Of a stretch of 30,721 nucleotides of DNA, positions 21,656 to 30,721 are shown in pieces. How positions within the stretch are numbered: the first letter of the stretch is position 1; every line of letters begins with the position of its first letter. Source of the stretch: Emmonsiellopsis sp. PD_33 (taxonomy: Eukaryota; Ascomycota; Eurotiomycetes; Onygenales; Ajellomycetaceae). The notes beneath the pieces are model-generated. The model was not told the origin of the DNA. It made no database searches and saw nothing but the letters and a program-made list of their open reading frames with translations. The position numbers and the translations under genes were made by a program. Location: assembly GCA_032988165.1 (NCBI GenBank), contig JANTQF010000398.1, positions 1-30,721 of the forward strand, given 5' to 3'.

Positions 21656-21903
21656 TAATCCAACTGCTGACTCTGGTGCTCAAGGTTGCGAAGCCCACTA
21701 GTAGCTTCTGGGGTGGAGTGAAGACGGCTAGAGACTACTATGATGTTATTGGCGGTTCGATATGCGGGTGTTTTCTTGTTGTAGGTGGGATGAGCGTGCT
21801 TTTCTATAACCCGTGGAAGAGGTGGGTGACGAAGAGACACGGGAATGGTAGAGTTGCGGGTGAAGAGGGGTACGGGGATGATGTTCCCTGGACCGGAAAA
21901 TGA
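21655..21903 (+). pseudogene. C-terminal fragment resembling a NiCoT nickel transporter
   Basis: The frame offset from ureD reads IIQLLTLVLKVAKP, SSFWGGVKTARDYYDVIGGS, ICGCFLVVGGMSVLFYNPWK and RWVTKRHGN, ending at TGA 21901-21903. Two hydrophobic segments joined by a FW..DYYDVIGG loop and followed by a PWKRW basic cap resemble the last two membrane helices of fungal high-affinity nickel transporters. This is a from-memory family match and less certain than the UreD call. There is no start codon, and the six or so helices that should precede it are absent. It abuts the UreD fragment on the same strand, consistent with a deletion that removed the 3' part of ureD and the 5' part of this gene. 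It could instead be the tail of another transporter. Confidence 0.45.
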
Positions 21904-22484
21904 TGATGTCATTCTGGATGGCGGAAGGGGCGGCTATGAATCCTGGCAAAAGAATTAACTACTCCCCAGGCTGAAGTAGCAGAGGATTGAATACTTCCCT
22001 TCGTTTGGATAAGTATAAGTTCCCCCAAACGGCATCAAAATTTATATCTGGTCTCGCAAAACGGCATTGGCCCTATTGTTTTCTTTCCAAACCAAAAATA
22101 GAATAAAAATTTGTCAAAAAAACATACGAAAGCCCGGATTCGCTGGTGGTCACCCACCCAACTACTAACAGGCCGGCGAGTGGCTTGAGTACGGCTGAGC
22201 GGACGGGAAGCCCTATTTTCCACTCCCTATGTTCGTATGTGAAAGGAGCGTTGAGTAACTGGATATATAGTTAAAGAGAGTTAGTTGGCTGGAGCGGATA
22301 GCCGTCGTCTATCGTCAACCTTTTAATGACGTCCATCCGGATCACCTCGGAAAACGAACAAGCTTAAATACTAACTTGGTGCAGCATGTTAGCAAAATTT
22401 CTCCAACGGAGGACACTACTACAATTCAATTCATTAACTACTCTTGCTGACTAGTGATGTTATCAACCCCCCCCCCCGGCCAGC
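21904..22484. promoter_or_regulatory. upstream region of the F-box/ankyrin gene
   Basis: About 580 bp with AT-rich stretches (22040-22120) and an 11-nt C run at 22467-22477, 8 bp before the ATG at 22485. No other gene seen. The promoter role is by position only. Confidence 0.4.
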
Positions 22485-24785
22485 ATGAGTTTCACCAGCC
22501 TACCCACAGAGCTCATCGCTGAAATCGTCTCCCATGTGCCGGTATTGGATTACCGTAGCCTGAAGCTTGCCGGCTGCCGACGCACCACGGACGTTATTCG
22601 CCACATTTGTTCTTCCCTCCCGCGCAGCGAGTACTTGGCCGAGATTCACAGAGAAGATGCGAAGGGCCGCTGTGCGATGGAAATATTGATCGAGCACGGA
22701 CGGTTGGAGCTGGTGGCGCACTTTGGAAGAAAATACAAGAGTCACGCATCCTTCTGGAACTATCCGTTCCCAATGCCAGAATATAACGCTAGAGCGGCAT
22801 TTCTATTCGCTTGGCGGCAGCGGAGATCATTCCGAACCGCGATACATTGGGCTGCCTATTACCGGTCGAAGGAGGCGCTCGGGTTCATGAAGGACCACAT
22901 CCACTACCGAGGTGGCAAATATGGATGGACTGCCCTTCACTATGCGGCTATGAGAGGTTGGCTAGACGTTGTGGACATCCTTTTGCGAAACGGGGCTTAT
23001 GTGAATGCCCTTGATGACCTTGGACGGACGCCGCTCAAGATTTCAATAGACCAGGGTGCATCCACTGTAGCTGCGACGCTGCGCGCGCAAGGCGGCAAGA
23101 TGGATGTAAGGGACGTGATTGAAAGCTGTGAAGAAAGCTGGGTGCAACTGTATCTGGACCGACACAGCAAGTGGATCGAGTTCAATAAGGTGGAAGAGCA
23201 ATACTTATCCTTAAAACTCCTCAAGCGATTCTCCGCGCTATGGGCATATTCTACGTACCGATATTGTAAGTCACTGGGTGAGCGCGCACAGTTCCTCACA
23301 GAAACAAAGGAGAATGCTGCAAGACTCGCTTTGCTCACTGGGTTTCCATCCATTTTATTCGTCACCCTGAATGACGGAATGGACATCAACGCCCCGATTC
23401 CCTCCTTGCGAGGAACGCCACTGCACGTCGCAGTAAAGGAGAATAATCCTTTGATGATACGAAAGCTCCTCGAACACGGTGCAGACCAGAATTCCACCCA
23501 GGTTGACTATAAACGCTACGGACACAGAGACATCACACCATTTGACATGGCGAACAAGTTAGGCCACAAAAGCGCCATTGAAGTCTTCCTCGAATACGGG
23601 GTCTGCGTGGATTCGAAAAATTCTCAAGGCGAAACCGGGCTCCGCATAGCGGCGCAGGGTCATGACGAGTCATTGGTTGATTTCTTTCTTCAACACGGGG
23701 CCGATGTACGGATCACAGACATCGATGAGAACACTCCATTGCACATAGCCGCCCAAAACCAGCGCTCTATTGCAGTTGAGTCCTTAATCATGGCCGGCGC
23801 TGAGATTGAGGCGCGCAATAGCAATGGGCAGACACCACTTGCAATGGCATGTGCTTACTGCCCTACAGATGTTGAGTATATCGAAGCCGCCCAGCAGGTG
23901 GTGCGCACCCTACTCGCCGCTGGAGCCAGCATGCGCTCTCAAGATAACGAGGGAGTCACTCCGTTTCAACGTGCTACTCGTGATCTCGGTTATAGCGCAG
24001 GGAACGTTAGAGTCCTCGTGGAACATGGAGCCGATATCCACGAGAGAGATGCGGCTGGTCGGACAGCCCTCCATCATGCGCTCTCCGGCTCATCAATAAC
24101 AGATATCGCGACAATCATATATTTGGTGGAACAAGGCGTAGATGTCAACGCAATAGCCAACGATGGTGTCCGCCCACTTCATCTGGCTATGAGGTGGCAA
24201 GGTTCTCTCCGTGGCAACCCTCCCCTTTATAAGTTTCTACTATGGAACGGCGCGGACCCTAACGCACGGGATCCTAAGGGTCGTGTTGCTCTTCAACTCA
24301 GTTGGGATGTCGATGTCTGGAAATCCCTTCTTCAAACGGGCGCAAGGGTGGACGAACGCGACGCTGATGGCCGTACAACGCTTCTTCGTTTACTATCAAA
24401 ACCATATGACGACTATTTCGATGGCAGAAAGCGGCTTTCGCATACTACACTCCTTCTAGCGTATGGGGCGGATGCCAATGCCCAGGACAACAACAGGTAT
24501 ACTCCATTGATGTATGCTGTGCAAAACCCAGTCGTCGCCGACCCCGGACTCAACAGGTATATTCTATGGATTCTGATGCATTTTGGCGCGGACCCACGCA
24601 TCAAAAATCCCCAAGGGCGCGCTGCGTTAGACCTCTGCGCGAATCCTGATATCAAGAAGACACTGAGTGCATTGTGCACGACACCCCCTCCTTTAAACCC
24701 ACAAAACAAGATATTTCACCCAAAGCCGGAAGAGGAACTGGAGGATCTATTATATCTCTTAGGGAGACTGTGTTTGGCAATCTAA
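22485..24785 (+). CDS. F-box and ankyrin-repeat protein
   Basis: A 766-aa intronless gene. The N terminus MSFTSLPTELIAEIVSHVPV followed by LDYRSLKLAGCRRT is an F-box-like motif (about 1-40), the part that would contact Skp1 in an SCF ubiquitin ligase. A linker with GRLELVAHFGRK leads to ankyrin repeats from about residue 120 to 750: YGWTALHYAAMRGWLDVVDI, GTPLHVAVKENNPLMIRKLL, NTPLHIAAQNQRSIAVESLI, GQTPLAMACAY, GVTPFQRATRD, GRTALHHALSG, GVRPLHLAMRW, GRTTLLRLLSK, YTPLMYAVQNP and others, roughly 11-13 units with several degenerate. The C-terminal 30 residues are Pro-rich. The repeats should bind an unknown protein target. Such genes form large, fast-changing families in fungi and are common in accessory regions, which suits the setting. 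Frame fully open, no damage seen. Confidence 0.85.
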   Translation: MSFTSLPTELIAEIVSHVPVLDYRSLKLAGCRRTTDVIRHICSSLPRSEYLAEIHREDAKGRCAMEILIEHGRLELVAHFGRKYKSHASFWNYPFPMPEYNARAAFLFAWRQRRSFRTAIHWAAYYRSKEALGFMKDHIHYRGGKYGWTALHYAAMRGWLDVVDILLRNGAYVNALDDLGRTPLKISIDQGASTVAATLRAQGGKMDVRDVIESCEESWVQLYLDRHSKWIEFNKVEEQYLSLKLLKRFSALWAYSTYRYCKSLGERAQFLTETKENAARLALLTGFPSILFVTLNDGMDINAPIPSLRGTPLHVAVKENNPLMIRKLLEHGADQNSTQVDYKRYGHRDITPFDMANKLGHKSAIEVFLEYGVCVDSKNSQGETGLRIAAQGHDESLVDFFLQHGADVRITDIDENTPLHIAAQNQRSIAVESLIMAGAEIEARNSNGQTPLAMACAYCPTDVEYIEAAQQVVRTLLAAGASMRSQDNEGVTPFQRATRDLGYSAGNVRVLVEHGADIHERDAAGRTALHHALSGSSITDIATIIYLVEQGVDVNAIANDGVRPLHLAMRWQGSLRGNPPLYKFLLWNGADPNARDPKGRVALQLSWDVDVWKSLLQTGARVDERDADGRTTLLRLLSKPYDDYFDGRKRLSHTTLLLAYGADANAQDNNRYTPLMYAVQNPVVADPGLNRYILWILMHFGADPRIKNPQGRAALDLCANPDIKKTLSALCTTPPPLNPQNKIFHPKPEEELEDLLYLLGRLCLAI

Positions 24786-25044
24786 ACCATCCGAGCCATT
24801 TCGAGGCATCCCTTTTCTACCAGTTTGCCATAGAATGTATGACCATGTTAATATGTGCCCTAGGGCCTTACCTGAGAACAGGAATTCAACCCAATCGAAA
24901 GACCCCGCTTTCAACCGAGCCTTCCTTCTCCTTCGCCACAATATGCTCTGCAACATTCCTCTTCCCTGTCAGAAAAACCATAAACCTACCATCTTCCGGC
25001 TGCGAGGTATCACAATATCACCACCATATTTACTAGCACTCAGG

Positions 25045-25197
25045 ATGAACTCTTCCACCTTCGCAGCCGTAGCCGCCTTAACGGCTGCTTTCTCCGGAGC
25101 GGAAGCATCCAACGTGGCTACGGTAGAAACCACCGCCGCCCCGCTCGGCAAGGAGGAGGTGCAAAGTACTCGCTGCATTCCGCTCGATGGAGAGTAA
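25045..25197 (+). CDS. possible small secreted protein (first exon)
   Basis: ATG 25045 opens MNSSTFAAVAALTAAFSGAE, a textbook signal peptide (hydrophobic Ala-rich core, small residues before the cut near residue 20), followed by ASNVATVETTAAPLGKEEVQ and a single Cys (RCIPLDG). Unspliced, it stops at 25195-25197 after 50 aa. A consensus donor gtaagt sits at 25194-25199 just before that stop, so at least one more exon is likely. One option, ending the intron at ..gtcgaag, adds only KIQEDWGLG-like residues before a stop at 25269. In another frame VEVRFKKTGDSGSATYSSGL looks more protein-like but cannot be joined in phase. It may be a broken secreted-protein gene. Confidence 0.35.
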   Translation: MNSSTFAAVAALTAAFSGAEASNVATVETTAAPLGKEEVQSTRCIPLDGE

Positions 25198-25979
25198 GTG
25201 GCAATATGGCCTTTGACGATGACCGGAGAACGTCGAAGTAAGATTCAAGAAGACTGGGGACTCGGGTAGTGCCACCTATTCCTCCGGTCTATGTCGATGA
25301 TGGAAGGGAATGTTAGTTGGAGTTCACCCCTTCTCTTGGCTATGGACAAGCCACATGTCAGCCACTGGGAAGGTAAGGTATGTACAAAATAGACCCAATG
25401 GGAAGTCTATGATGGGGGAAGTAAATGCTTCCATTTTCATTGATTTGTTTATTTATGTTCCTCTGGCTCCTGCTGCTACTATTTTTGAACCTTTTGGGTT
25501 TAATGGTTCTATGAACTTATGCGTTCTTCATTGGCTACAATCCTATAAATATGCACTTAATGGAGGAATATGAGTAGCGAGTTAAATTCAATTTTCTTTC
25601 AAATTTCCAGAACCTATTAAAACATGAAGCTGAAACATAGAATTTCATCAAAACCGGGCGAATAAATTATTCATTGTTTACGCTAGAATTTAACACGAAG
25701 AGGGTGAATATGCCATTTCTCTCTGATAACTAGGGTTGGTATTGTAACGACTGTTAAAAAGGAAAAAAAAGTCCCCCCTTCTTTCAACCCGAAAACCATG
25801 GTCGAATTGCCGACAAAAAGACAAGAATTCCCCTGCTAGAATGCTCCTCCGTGGCCCGAAAAGTAGTTGCGGATAATAGCCAAAGGACAAATGCTCAAGC
25901 TAAGTCCGCCCCCAATACTTTCTGGCGAACTCTTTCGCCTCCTCGCTTCTAAAACCATAGTTAACTATCAGCAGATATT
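25198..25979. other. AT-rich gene-free stretch
   Basis: Apart from a possible continuation of the secreted-protein gene up to about 25290, only short frames. No repeat or RNA gene recognised. Confidence 0.5.
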
Positions 25980-26337
25980 TCAAAACTTATGCGGGGAACA
26001 TTTTATCGGCAAAGGGTTTAAGGGGTGCAAGGTTTCATACATTTCGTCTGGGAAGCCAGCAAGAGCATCGAGCCCCTGATACAAATCTTCAATTATGTCC
26101 CACATTTTTTCTAGTAAAGGAGTAACTAGGGATATGTTAATGTAAGACTGCGAATTCATGCTGAGTTTGGCCTATAAACAAGAGGAGGAAATTATTAACC
26201 GGAATGATAGAACTCGTCTACTTACCTTTAGCTACATAGTCCTCTCTTTTTTTATGCCTCGCATTAAGAGCTGTAATAATCTCCGATTCAAGCTTAGCTC
26301 TTTTTTCAAAACACTCCGTGATCCAACTGTTGGTCAT
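25980..26337 (-). CDS. small protein gene or gene remnant (first of three)
   Basis: ATG 26335-26337 begins MTNSWITECFEKRAKLESEI with a charged helix up to VAK. A strong donor gtaagt follows (26220-26225), with an acceptor ..tttatag at 26172-26174. Splicing in phase gives only 11 further residues and a 48-aa product ending at 26137. Offset by one base, the same downstream DNA is open from the acceptor to 25980 and reads MNSQSYINISLVTPLLEKMW, then DIIEDLYQGLDALAGF and LHPLNPLP: a second, better-looking segment of 59 codons from its own ATG at 26159. Either two overlapping small genes exist, or one gene has suffered a one-base shift (an A7 run at 26260-26266 lies in exon 1). TATA-like TATATATTAA sits just upstream (26363-26372). 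Function unknown. Confidence 0.4.
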
Positions 26338-27116
26338 ATTGCCAAACTCTGACTTGGGGTGTGTATATATTAACGTTGGAGTTAAAGAGGGGGGTGGATG
26401 AACTTGAGGGAGAATCAAAGGGTAGATTCAATTTTCTGGCACAGAATGAATCGTATCTTTAATTCAAATTAATAGATCAGAATCGGCGGAGACTACTGGG
26501 TTTATAAACACTTTCCTGTTACACCAACACTTGCTCAACTTACGGGTGGATAGAAGGAATATTCCAGTGCAAGAACAAAGCCGAATTTTGTGTATTGACT
26601 GATATTCAACCGAAAAGGATTATCCCACACTGTTAATACCGCACAGTCTCATTCCTCGCATCTGGTACTACATAACCATTGATATGGGGTCTGCCGCATG
26701 AAAGGATGTGACGAAAACATGCGTCCGACAAAAGAATCATGTTGGGTGGCATGGGAGGGATGAAACTAGAATATTCAAAGAAAATACAAGGCTCCTGATG
26801 ATAGGGGTGAACGATCATTCCCGGCCCTCGAAGACGCCCTGTTCCGTATAACCCGACAGGAAAAATGTAGTGAAATTAAACAAACAAAATGAGATACCGG
26901 CCATAAGCATATGAAAAGGGAAGATGCCCGCCGCCCTTTACGAGGGTTTCATTCGACTTCCAGTAAGTATTGATCGGACGAAAGCTGCTGAGGTGGGGAG
27001 TCTGGATCTAGTCCGGCCAACATTACTATATATTTATCTTAGTATGTGTAGTACGATGCCCCCTGCACACTTTCGAAGAGAACTAGAAAATTAGATGAAT
27101 GAGCTTTTGCTAACCT
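26338..27116. other. intergenic, small-gene region
   Basis: Upstream DNA of the 26337 gene and 3' flank of the next gene. Nothing recognised. Confidence 0.5.
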
Positions 27117-27577
27117 TTAACGAAACAGTGCTCCAGTTTCTTTAATCTCATTGAGTGTTTTGCGAAAATCAGCCTCGGTTAGACCCTGCGCATCACTATA
27201 TCATGATGTAGTTAGCCCGCAGACTCGAAATATCACCTTTAATACACAGGAAACAAAGAACTGTATGGAATGTAAACCTACTTTTTCTCCTTCGGACTGG
27301 CTATCATCTCCTTGAAAGCTTCCGAAATCTCTCGTTGCTCTGCCTCCGGGATTTTTAATTTTTCGAAAAGCTTCTTCGCGGCCTTTTTTCCAAGCTTTTT
27401 AATCAATTTCTTACCTACGGCCCTAGGGCGACATTTATCAGTCCATTTAGCTTGACTCGAAGACTCCGTATGTTGCGTGACTGTCTCGCTTGTTGTTCCT
27501 GGATGGATGGCTGAGGAATCCGAGTTTTGTTCCTGCGAAGGCTTCGAATCTGTACTTCCATTGTTCAAGGAGGCCAT
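27117..27577 (-). CDS. small Lys-rich protein of unknown function (second of three)
   Basis: Two exons, 27577-27282 and 27195-27117, with an 86-bp intron (gtaggt..atatag, gctaact branch site) and phases that close, give 124 aa. The N-terminal half is Ser/Thr/Gln-rich and probably disordered (MASLNNGSTDSKPSQEQNSD). The middle is strongly basic and helical (VGKKLIKKLGKKAAKKLFEK), followed by a mixed-charge helix (PEAEQREISEAFKEMI) and a C-terminal helix (TEADFRKTLNEIKETG). An in-frame ATG eight codons upstream (27601) is possible, but MASLNNG looks like the start. No signal peptide, no cysteine apart from one in DKCRP. The spliced extension beyond the unspliced stop keeps protein-like composition, which argues for a real gene. 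The basic patch could bind nucleic acid or membrane; not testable here. Confidence 0.6.
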
Positions 27578-28473
27578 ATTTGAATAGGATGGGTAGAACA
27601 AATCACTTAGTATCCGGCCAATAGAGTAGGTTAAAATGGCTCGACAAAAATGGGCATGAATCCGAAGTAGTCCCGGGGTATATGGAATAATACCAAGAAC
27701 GAGAAGAAGATAGATTCTTCCTGTCTCCTTTTGTTACCAACAACTAGAGATCCCAGGGTTAAATATTCAATAAATCATTATCTGATTATGTTTTGTGAGA
27801 CAAAGCATACTGAAACATCTTAGATGCATTGTTTTATATCAATGAAATAATTTCTAGAACTTGGTTGGTTTCCAGGTTGTTTCATAGGGCTGATAGAGAT
27901 AAAGAAATTTTGCCAGTGGCCTCACTAACTACTAATAGTAAAAATGGAATTTGACAAACGTGTGTACAAGACATTTCGTTGGACTAGTAGTCTAGGGGGG
28001 CCAAATCTCGCATATAGGCTGCAAGGGCTATTGTATAGATTACATGGTAGTTATATCGCCAGATACTTGAAATAACACTAAATTTAAGCAGTGAAAAAAT
28101 GCCGGCAAAACGTATTAATTTAAAGCATCTAGATAGCTAAACAGTAAACGATTAAACTGAAAATAATTAGGAAACATAAATGAGTGACTGTCCTCCACTA
28201 ATAACCTTATCCACCAGCACCAGGCCGGAACAAATGCCCCCTACCCAATAAAAACTTTCCTTTGACCGAAGGCAAAACGAGATCGAGGAGGTAAAGCCAA
28301 GGAGGCCTTTTTGTTGTTTCCCACAGGACAAAGTGGTCGTGCGTAGCTGGGTAACTTTTAGTGGCTGATGACATGAAATGTCGCAAGTCAAAATATAATT
28401 TAGGGTGAATTTAAAAGGGTAGGTAGGCTGTTAAACCACACACTCACTATTTAGCTTCCTCAGTCGCAAAATC
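27578..28473. other. AT-rich intergenic stretch
   Basis: The frame at 28167-28391 (minus) lacks gene-like context. No repeat recognised by eye. Confidence 0.5.
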
Positions 28474-28880
28474 CTAATTTGAGCCCTCAGATTGCTCAAT
28501 CTTTTCTTTCACGAGTTCCGCACAAGCCTGAGTAATGCCTGTTATTACCACAAGAGTATTCTGGTTTGATGAAGAGCTGCCCAACTCCTCGACAACTAAA
28601 GTATTAATTTATGTCAGATTGGGTACTAATAGACAGCGACAAAATTATGAAAGTTGTTAGGCTTACCTTGTTTTAATACCGCAATTAGATGCAACGCACG
28701 ACCCACAGTGAACTCGGTGCCTCGAAAGCTCTTCATTAAATCTGCTAACTGCAGCAATGAAGCGTTTGAGCCTTCTATTTCCCGTGTAGCCTCCTCGGCT
28801 GTATGCACACACAGGTCAAGAGAGCCTTTTATCTTGTTAAGGGCTGCCAATTGTTTTTCATCTTCAGTGGGAGGCGGCAT
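28474..28880 (-). CDS. small helical protein of unknown function (third of three)
   Basis: Two exons, 28880-28667 and 28595-28474, separated by a 71-bp intron (gtaagc..ctttag, ctgac branch site), give 111 aa with phases that close. The protein starts MPPPTEDEKQLAALNKIKGS and continues CVHTAEEATREIEGSNASLL, QLADLMKSFRGTEFTVGRAL and HLIAVLKQ. Exon 2 adds VVEELGSSSSNQNTLVVITG, ITQACAELVKEKIEQSEGSN. Almost entirely predicted helix with heptad-like Leu/Ile/Ala spacing, two cysteines, no signal peptide or membrane span. I do not recognise a family. Both exons have the same balanced composition and the splice signals are good, so it is likely a genuine gene, perhaps lineage-specific. Confidence 0.62.
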
Positions 28881-30721
28881 GGTCGATTAGCAGTGAAGCA
28901 AACAGGAGGAATAATAAGTAATAGGTTCAAGTTATAACAGGGAAATCGATAAGTAGACTGAGATTGAACAGAAATGTGTATGGAGATAGATGAAAATTGT
29001 GGAAATCGGTCCTATTTATAAAGGTAAAGCAACAAAAGCAATTCTTTGTATAGCCGCAATCTAAGACCATATAGAAAGGAAATTCTCTAGGGTTGGAGTT
29101 CGTTGGCAATGGAAAAAGGAGCTGTGGTTAGTCTAGGAAGCAGGATATGCGTAACTTCCATGTGATTCCGGCAGTACTCATTATTCCATGAAAAGACATG
29201 TTAATCAAGCCAACGTGAGCATAAAGACTTGTTTCAAATAGGGCCCAGGGTTGCTGAGTGTCCCCCAGCAAATAAATAGTGTTAAGGGGTAGAGAAAAGG
29301 GAAACAACTCAAATGTAAACAAAGTACACCTCCAGCTTCCTCATATTAGAAACAGCATGATCCAGCAAGAAGCAGAAGATGATACTTCTTCCATTGAAGA
29401 ATGTAACAGCAGAGCCATGGTTGAGTACAAACTTCCTCATAACAGAGATAAAAGATGTCTTTATAAAAGATAACTTATAGCATGGCGGGCCCCGGATCCG
29501 GCCCGATCAAAGGATGTTGGAATGGCATCAAGTTCGGGTCGGGTCACATAACCGCAGGATATCCGACGTTCTTTCATAGTAGTGCAGCCGATTCCGCAGT
29601 TACGTCATGGCACAGTATTATCTTGTGAACTAACAAGGCAGTAACATTCACATGAATAAGGGGACTCAACACTACTCCCGAGGTTTCCTGGAGTTTCATT
29701 ATTGAGCTTTATGGAAGTGTGGTTAGGCGATGTGTAGTTGGAGAAGCGGGAATATTGGAGGGGAAGCAAGTGTGGTCCAAATAAGGTTTGATGTGCAGGT
29801 CACGTGTATGCAGCCCTGCAAGGTTGGATGGCCAATTATCTAGCAGTTCGTCCCTTAGCGTCCGATCCTTAAAGTTTATTTTAGACTCGAACTATATCTC
29901 CCGTCCATGATATGGTAAATAAGAGCAGGTACATTGCAAATCTTTCTCTATAAATATTAAACATACAGTTTAAAAGACAGCCATATTTTCCTAGAAAAGA
30001 CACCTGGTCTGGCAAGTGAAAGAATTTTAATATTCAGCCATACTAGTACAATGAAAAGCAGCAGTGTATGAAACTAGCCCTCACACATTCCAAAAACTTC
30101 GAAGACTAGATATTTTCCGTGTGGGAGGTTTGAGTCTTCTTCCCCTCCCTTTCATTGCCCCGGGGCTGACGGCGTATTTGGAGATCACAACAGTGGATCC
30201 CCACACTGACTCCCTTGTAGCAACTTCCCTTTGCAAATTACCAACCACGCGGTCTCTTTTAGATATGTGCCTCCGTAGATAAGCATGAAGATACTAGGGG
30301 TGTATTATTGGTAACATAATTTTAAATTAGCCAGGAAGCTTTCAGTTACCATCGTCGGACCCCCTTCCTCGGTCCATGTGTCCACTGTTTCCTACATTAT
30401 TTCAATACCCCTCGGTAACCATCTTCAGTAATCAACCAGAATACTGAATGAAATGTGTTAGTATATGTTATCTAGACTTCTCTCCGCCCGGTTGTTGAAG
30501 CTAAAGTTCTTAAGTCTGTAGTAAAATGGGTTTCTATTAATATCCTTTAACGACGGCGTACGCTGTTAACCACAAATAAAACAAACATGAAGGGGGGGGG
30601 GGGGGGGAAAAAAAAACTCTGACTAGAAAACCTTTCCAAGCCTGTTTTTAACAACAAAAATCACTGGATTATAATTTTCTCGATAAGAGAAGTTAAATAC
30701 AAAAAAAAGGGTCAAAAAAGG
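28881..30721. other. long gene-free AT-rich end of the window
   Basis: 1.8 kb with only short frames (29128-29322 minus, 30064-30282 plus) that show no protein character. CACGTG occurs near 29802. It ends close to a G16A9 tract, which may mark poor sequence quality or a contig end. Confidence 0.5.
30592..30616 (+). repeat. G16A9 homopolymer tract
   Basis: Sixteen G followed directly by nine A. Long homopolymers of this kind are hard to sequence, so the true length may differ. Confidence 0.85.

Noticed and set aside
28167..28391. 74-codon minus-strand frame upstream of the third small gene's 3' end
   Set aside because: No promoter or splice context and no coherent composition.
30064..30282. 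72-codon plus-strand frame near the right end
   Set aside because: No recognisable domain; ATG context and surroundings look non-coding.
1..30721. tRNA genes, rRNA, CRISPR arrays, complete transposons with terminal repeats
   Set aside because: I looked for B-box-like GTTCGAATC sequences, regular spaced repeats and transposase motifs and found none by eye; a tRNAscan-SE or RepeatMasker run would be decisive.

Overview
The window comes from a filamentous ascomycete, most likely Eurotiomycetes (Eurotiales or Onygenales; inferred from protein flavour and intron style, not proven). Genes are split by short GT..AG introns of about 40-250 bp (one of 624 bp) with ctaac/ctgac-like branch points. There are no bacterial-type operons or ribosome binding sites. 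Fungal markers include a mitochondrial complex I subunit, an RNA polymerase III subunit and an F-box/ankyrin protein.

Left half (1 to about 14.6 kb): a normal, fairly dense housekeeping region. In order: the edge of a probable membrane-protein gene (-, partial); the complex I 17.8 kDa subunit (+, 3 exons); a histidine protein methyltransferase of the Hpm1/METTL18 family (-, 3 exons); a GFO/IDH/MOCA-type oxidoreductase (-, 2 exons); cystathionine gamma-lyase (-, 4 exons); RNA polymerase III subunit RPC25/RPC8 (-, 7 exons including a 12-nt first exon); and, divergent from it, a NUFIP1-domain CCCH zinc-finger protein (+, 2 exons). Splice sites and reading phase close exactly for all six complete genes. 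The RPC25/NUFIP promoter and the complex I promoter carry RTCACRTG (Cbf1-type) sites.

Right half (14.6-30.7 kb): gene-poor and in part decaying. The most notable object is a relic of a urease locus. A full-length urease gene (15997-19037, eight inferred exons) is broken by two frameshifts, two in-frame stops and a lost splice donor, yet keeps a 443-codon open stretch over the catalytic domain. About 2.3 kb downstream, on the same strand, an N-terminal fragment of the urease accessory protein UreD is joined directly to the C-terminal end of what looks like a NiCoT-type nickel transporter, as if a deletion had fused two neighbours. Between them lies an unidentified minus-strand gene interrupted by an in-frame stop. 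Urease needs UreD for metallocentre assembly and a nickel supply, so three functionally linked genes appear to have been lost together.

Beyond this is an intact, intronless F-box plus ankyrin-repeat gene (22485-24785). AT-rich sequence follows, with one possible small secreted protein and three small minus-strand genes or gene fragments starting about 1.25 kb apart (26.3, 27.6 and 28.9 kb). Two of these have clean two-exon models giving 124 and 111 aa proteins of unknown function. I see nothing coding in the last 1.8 kb, which ends near a G16A9 tract.
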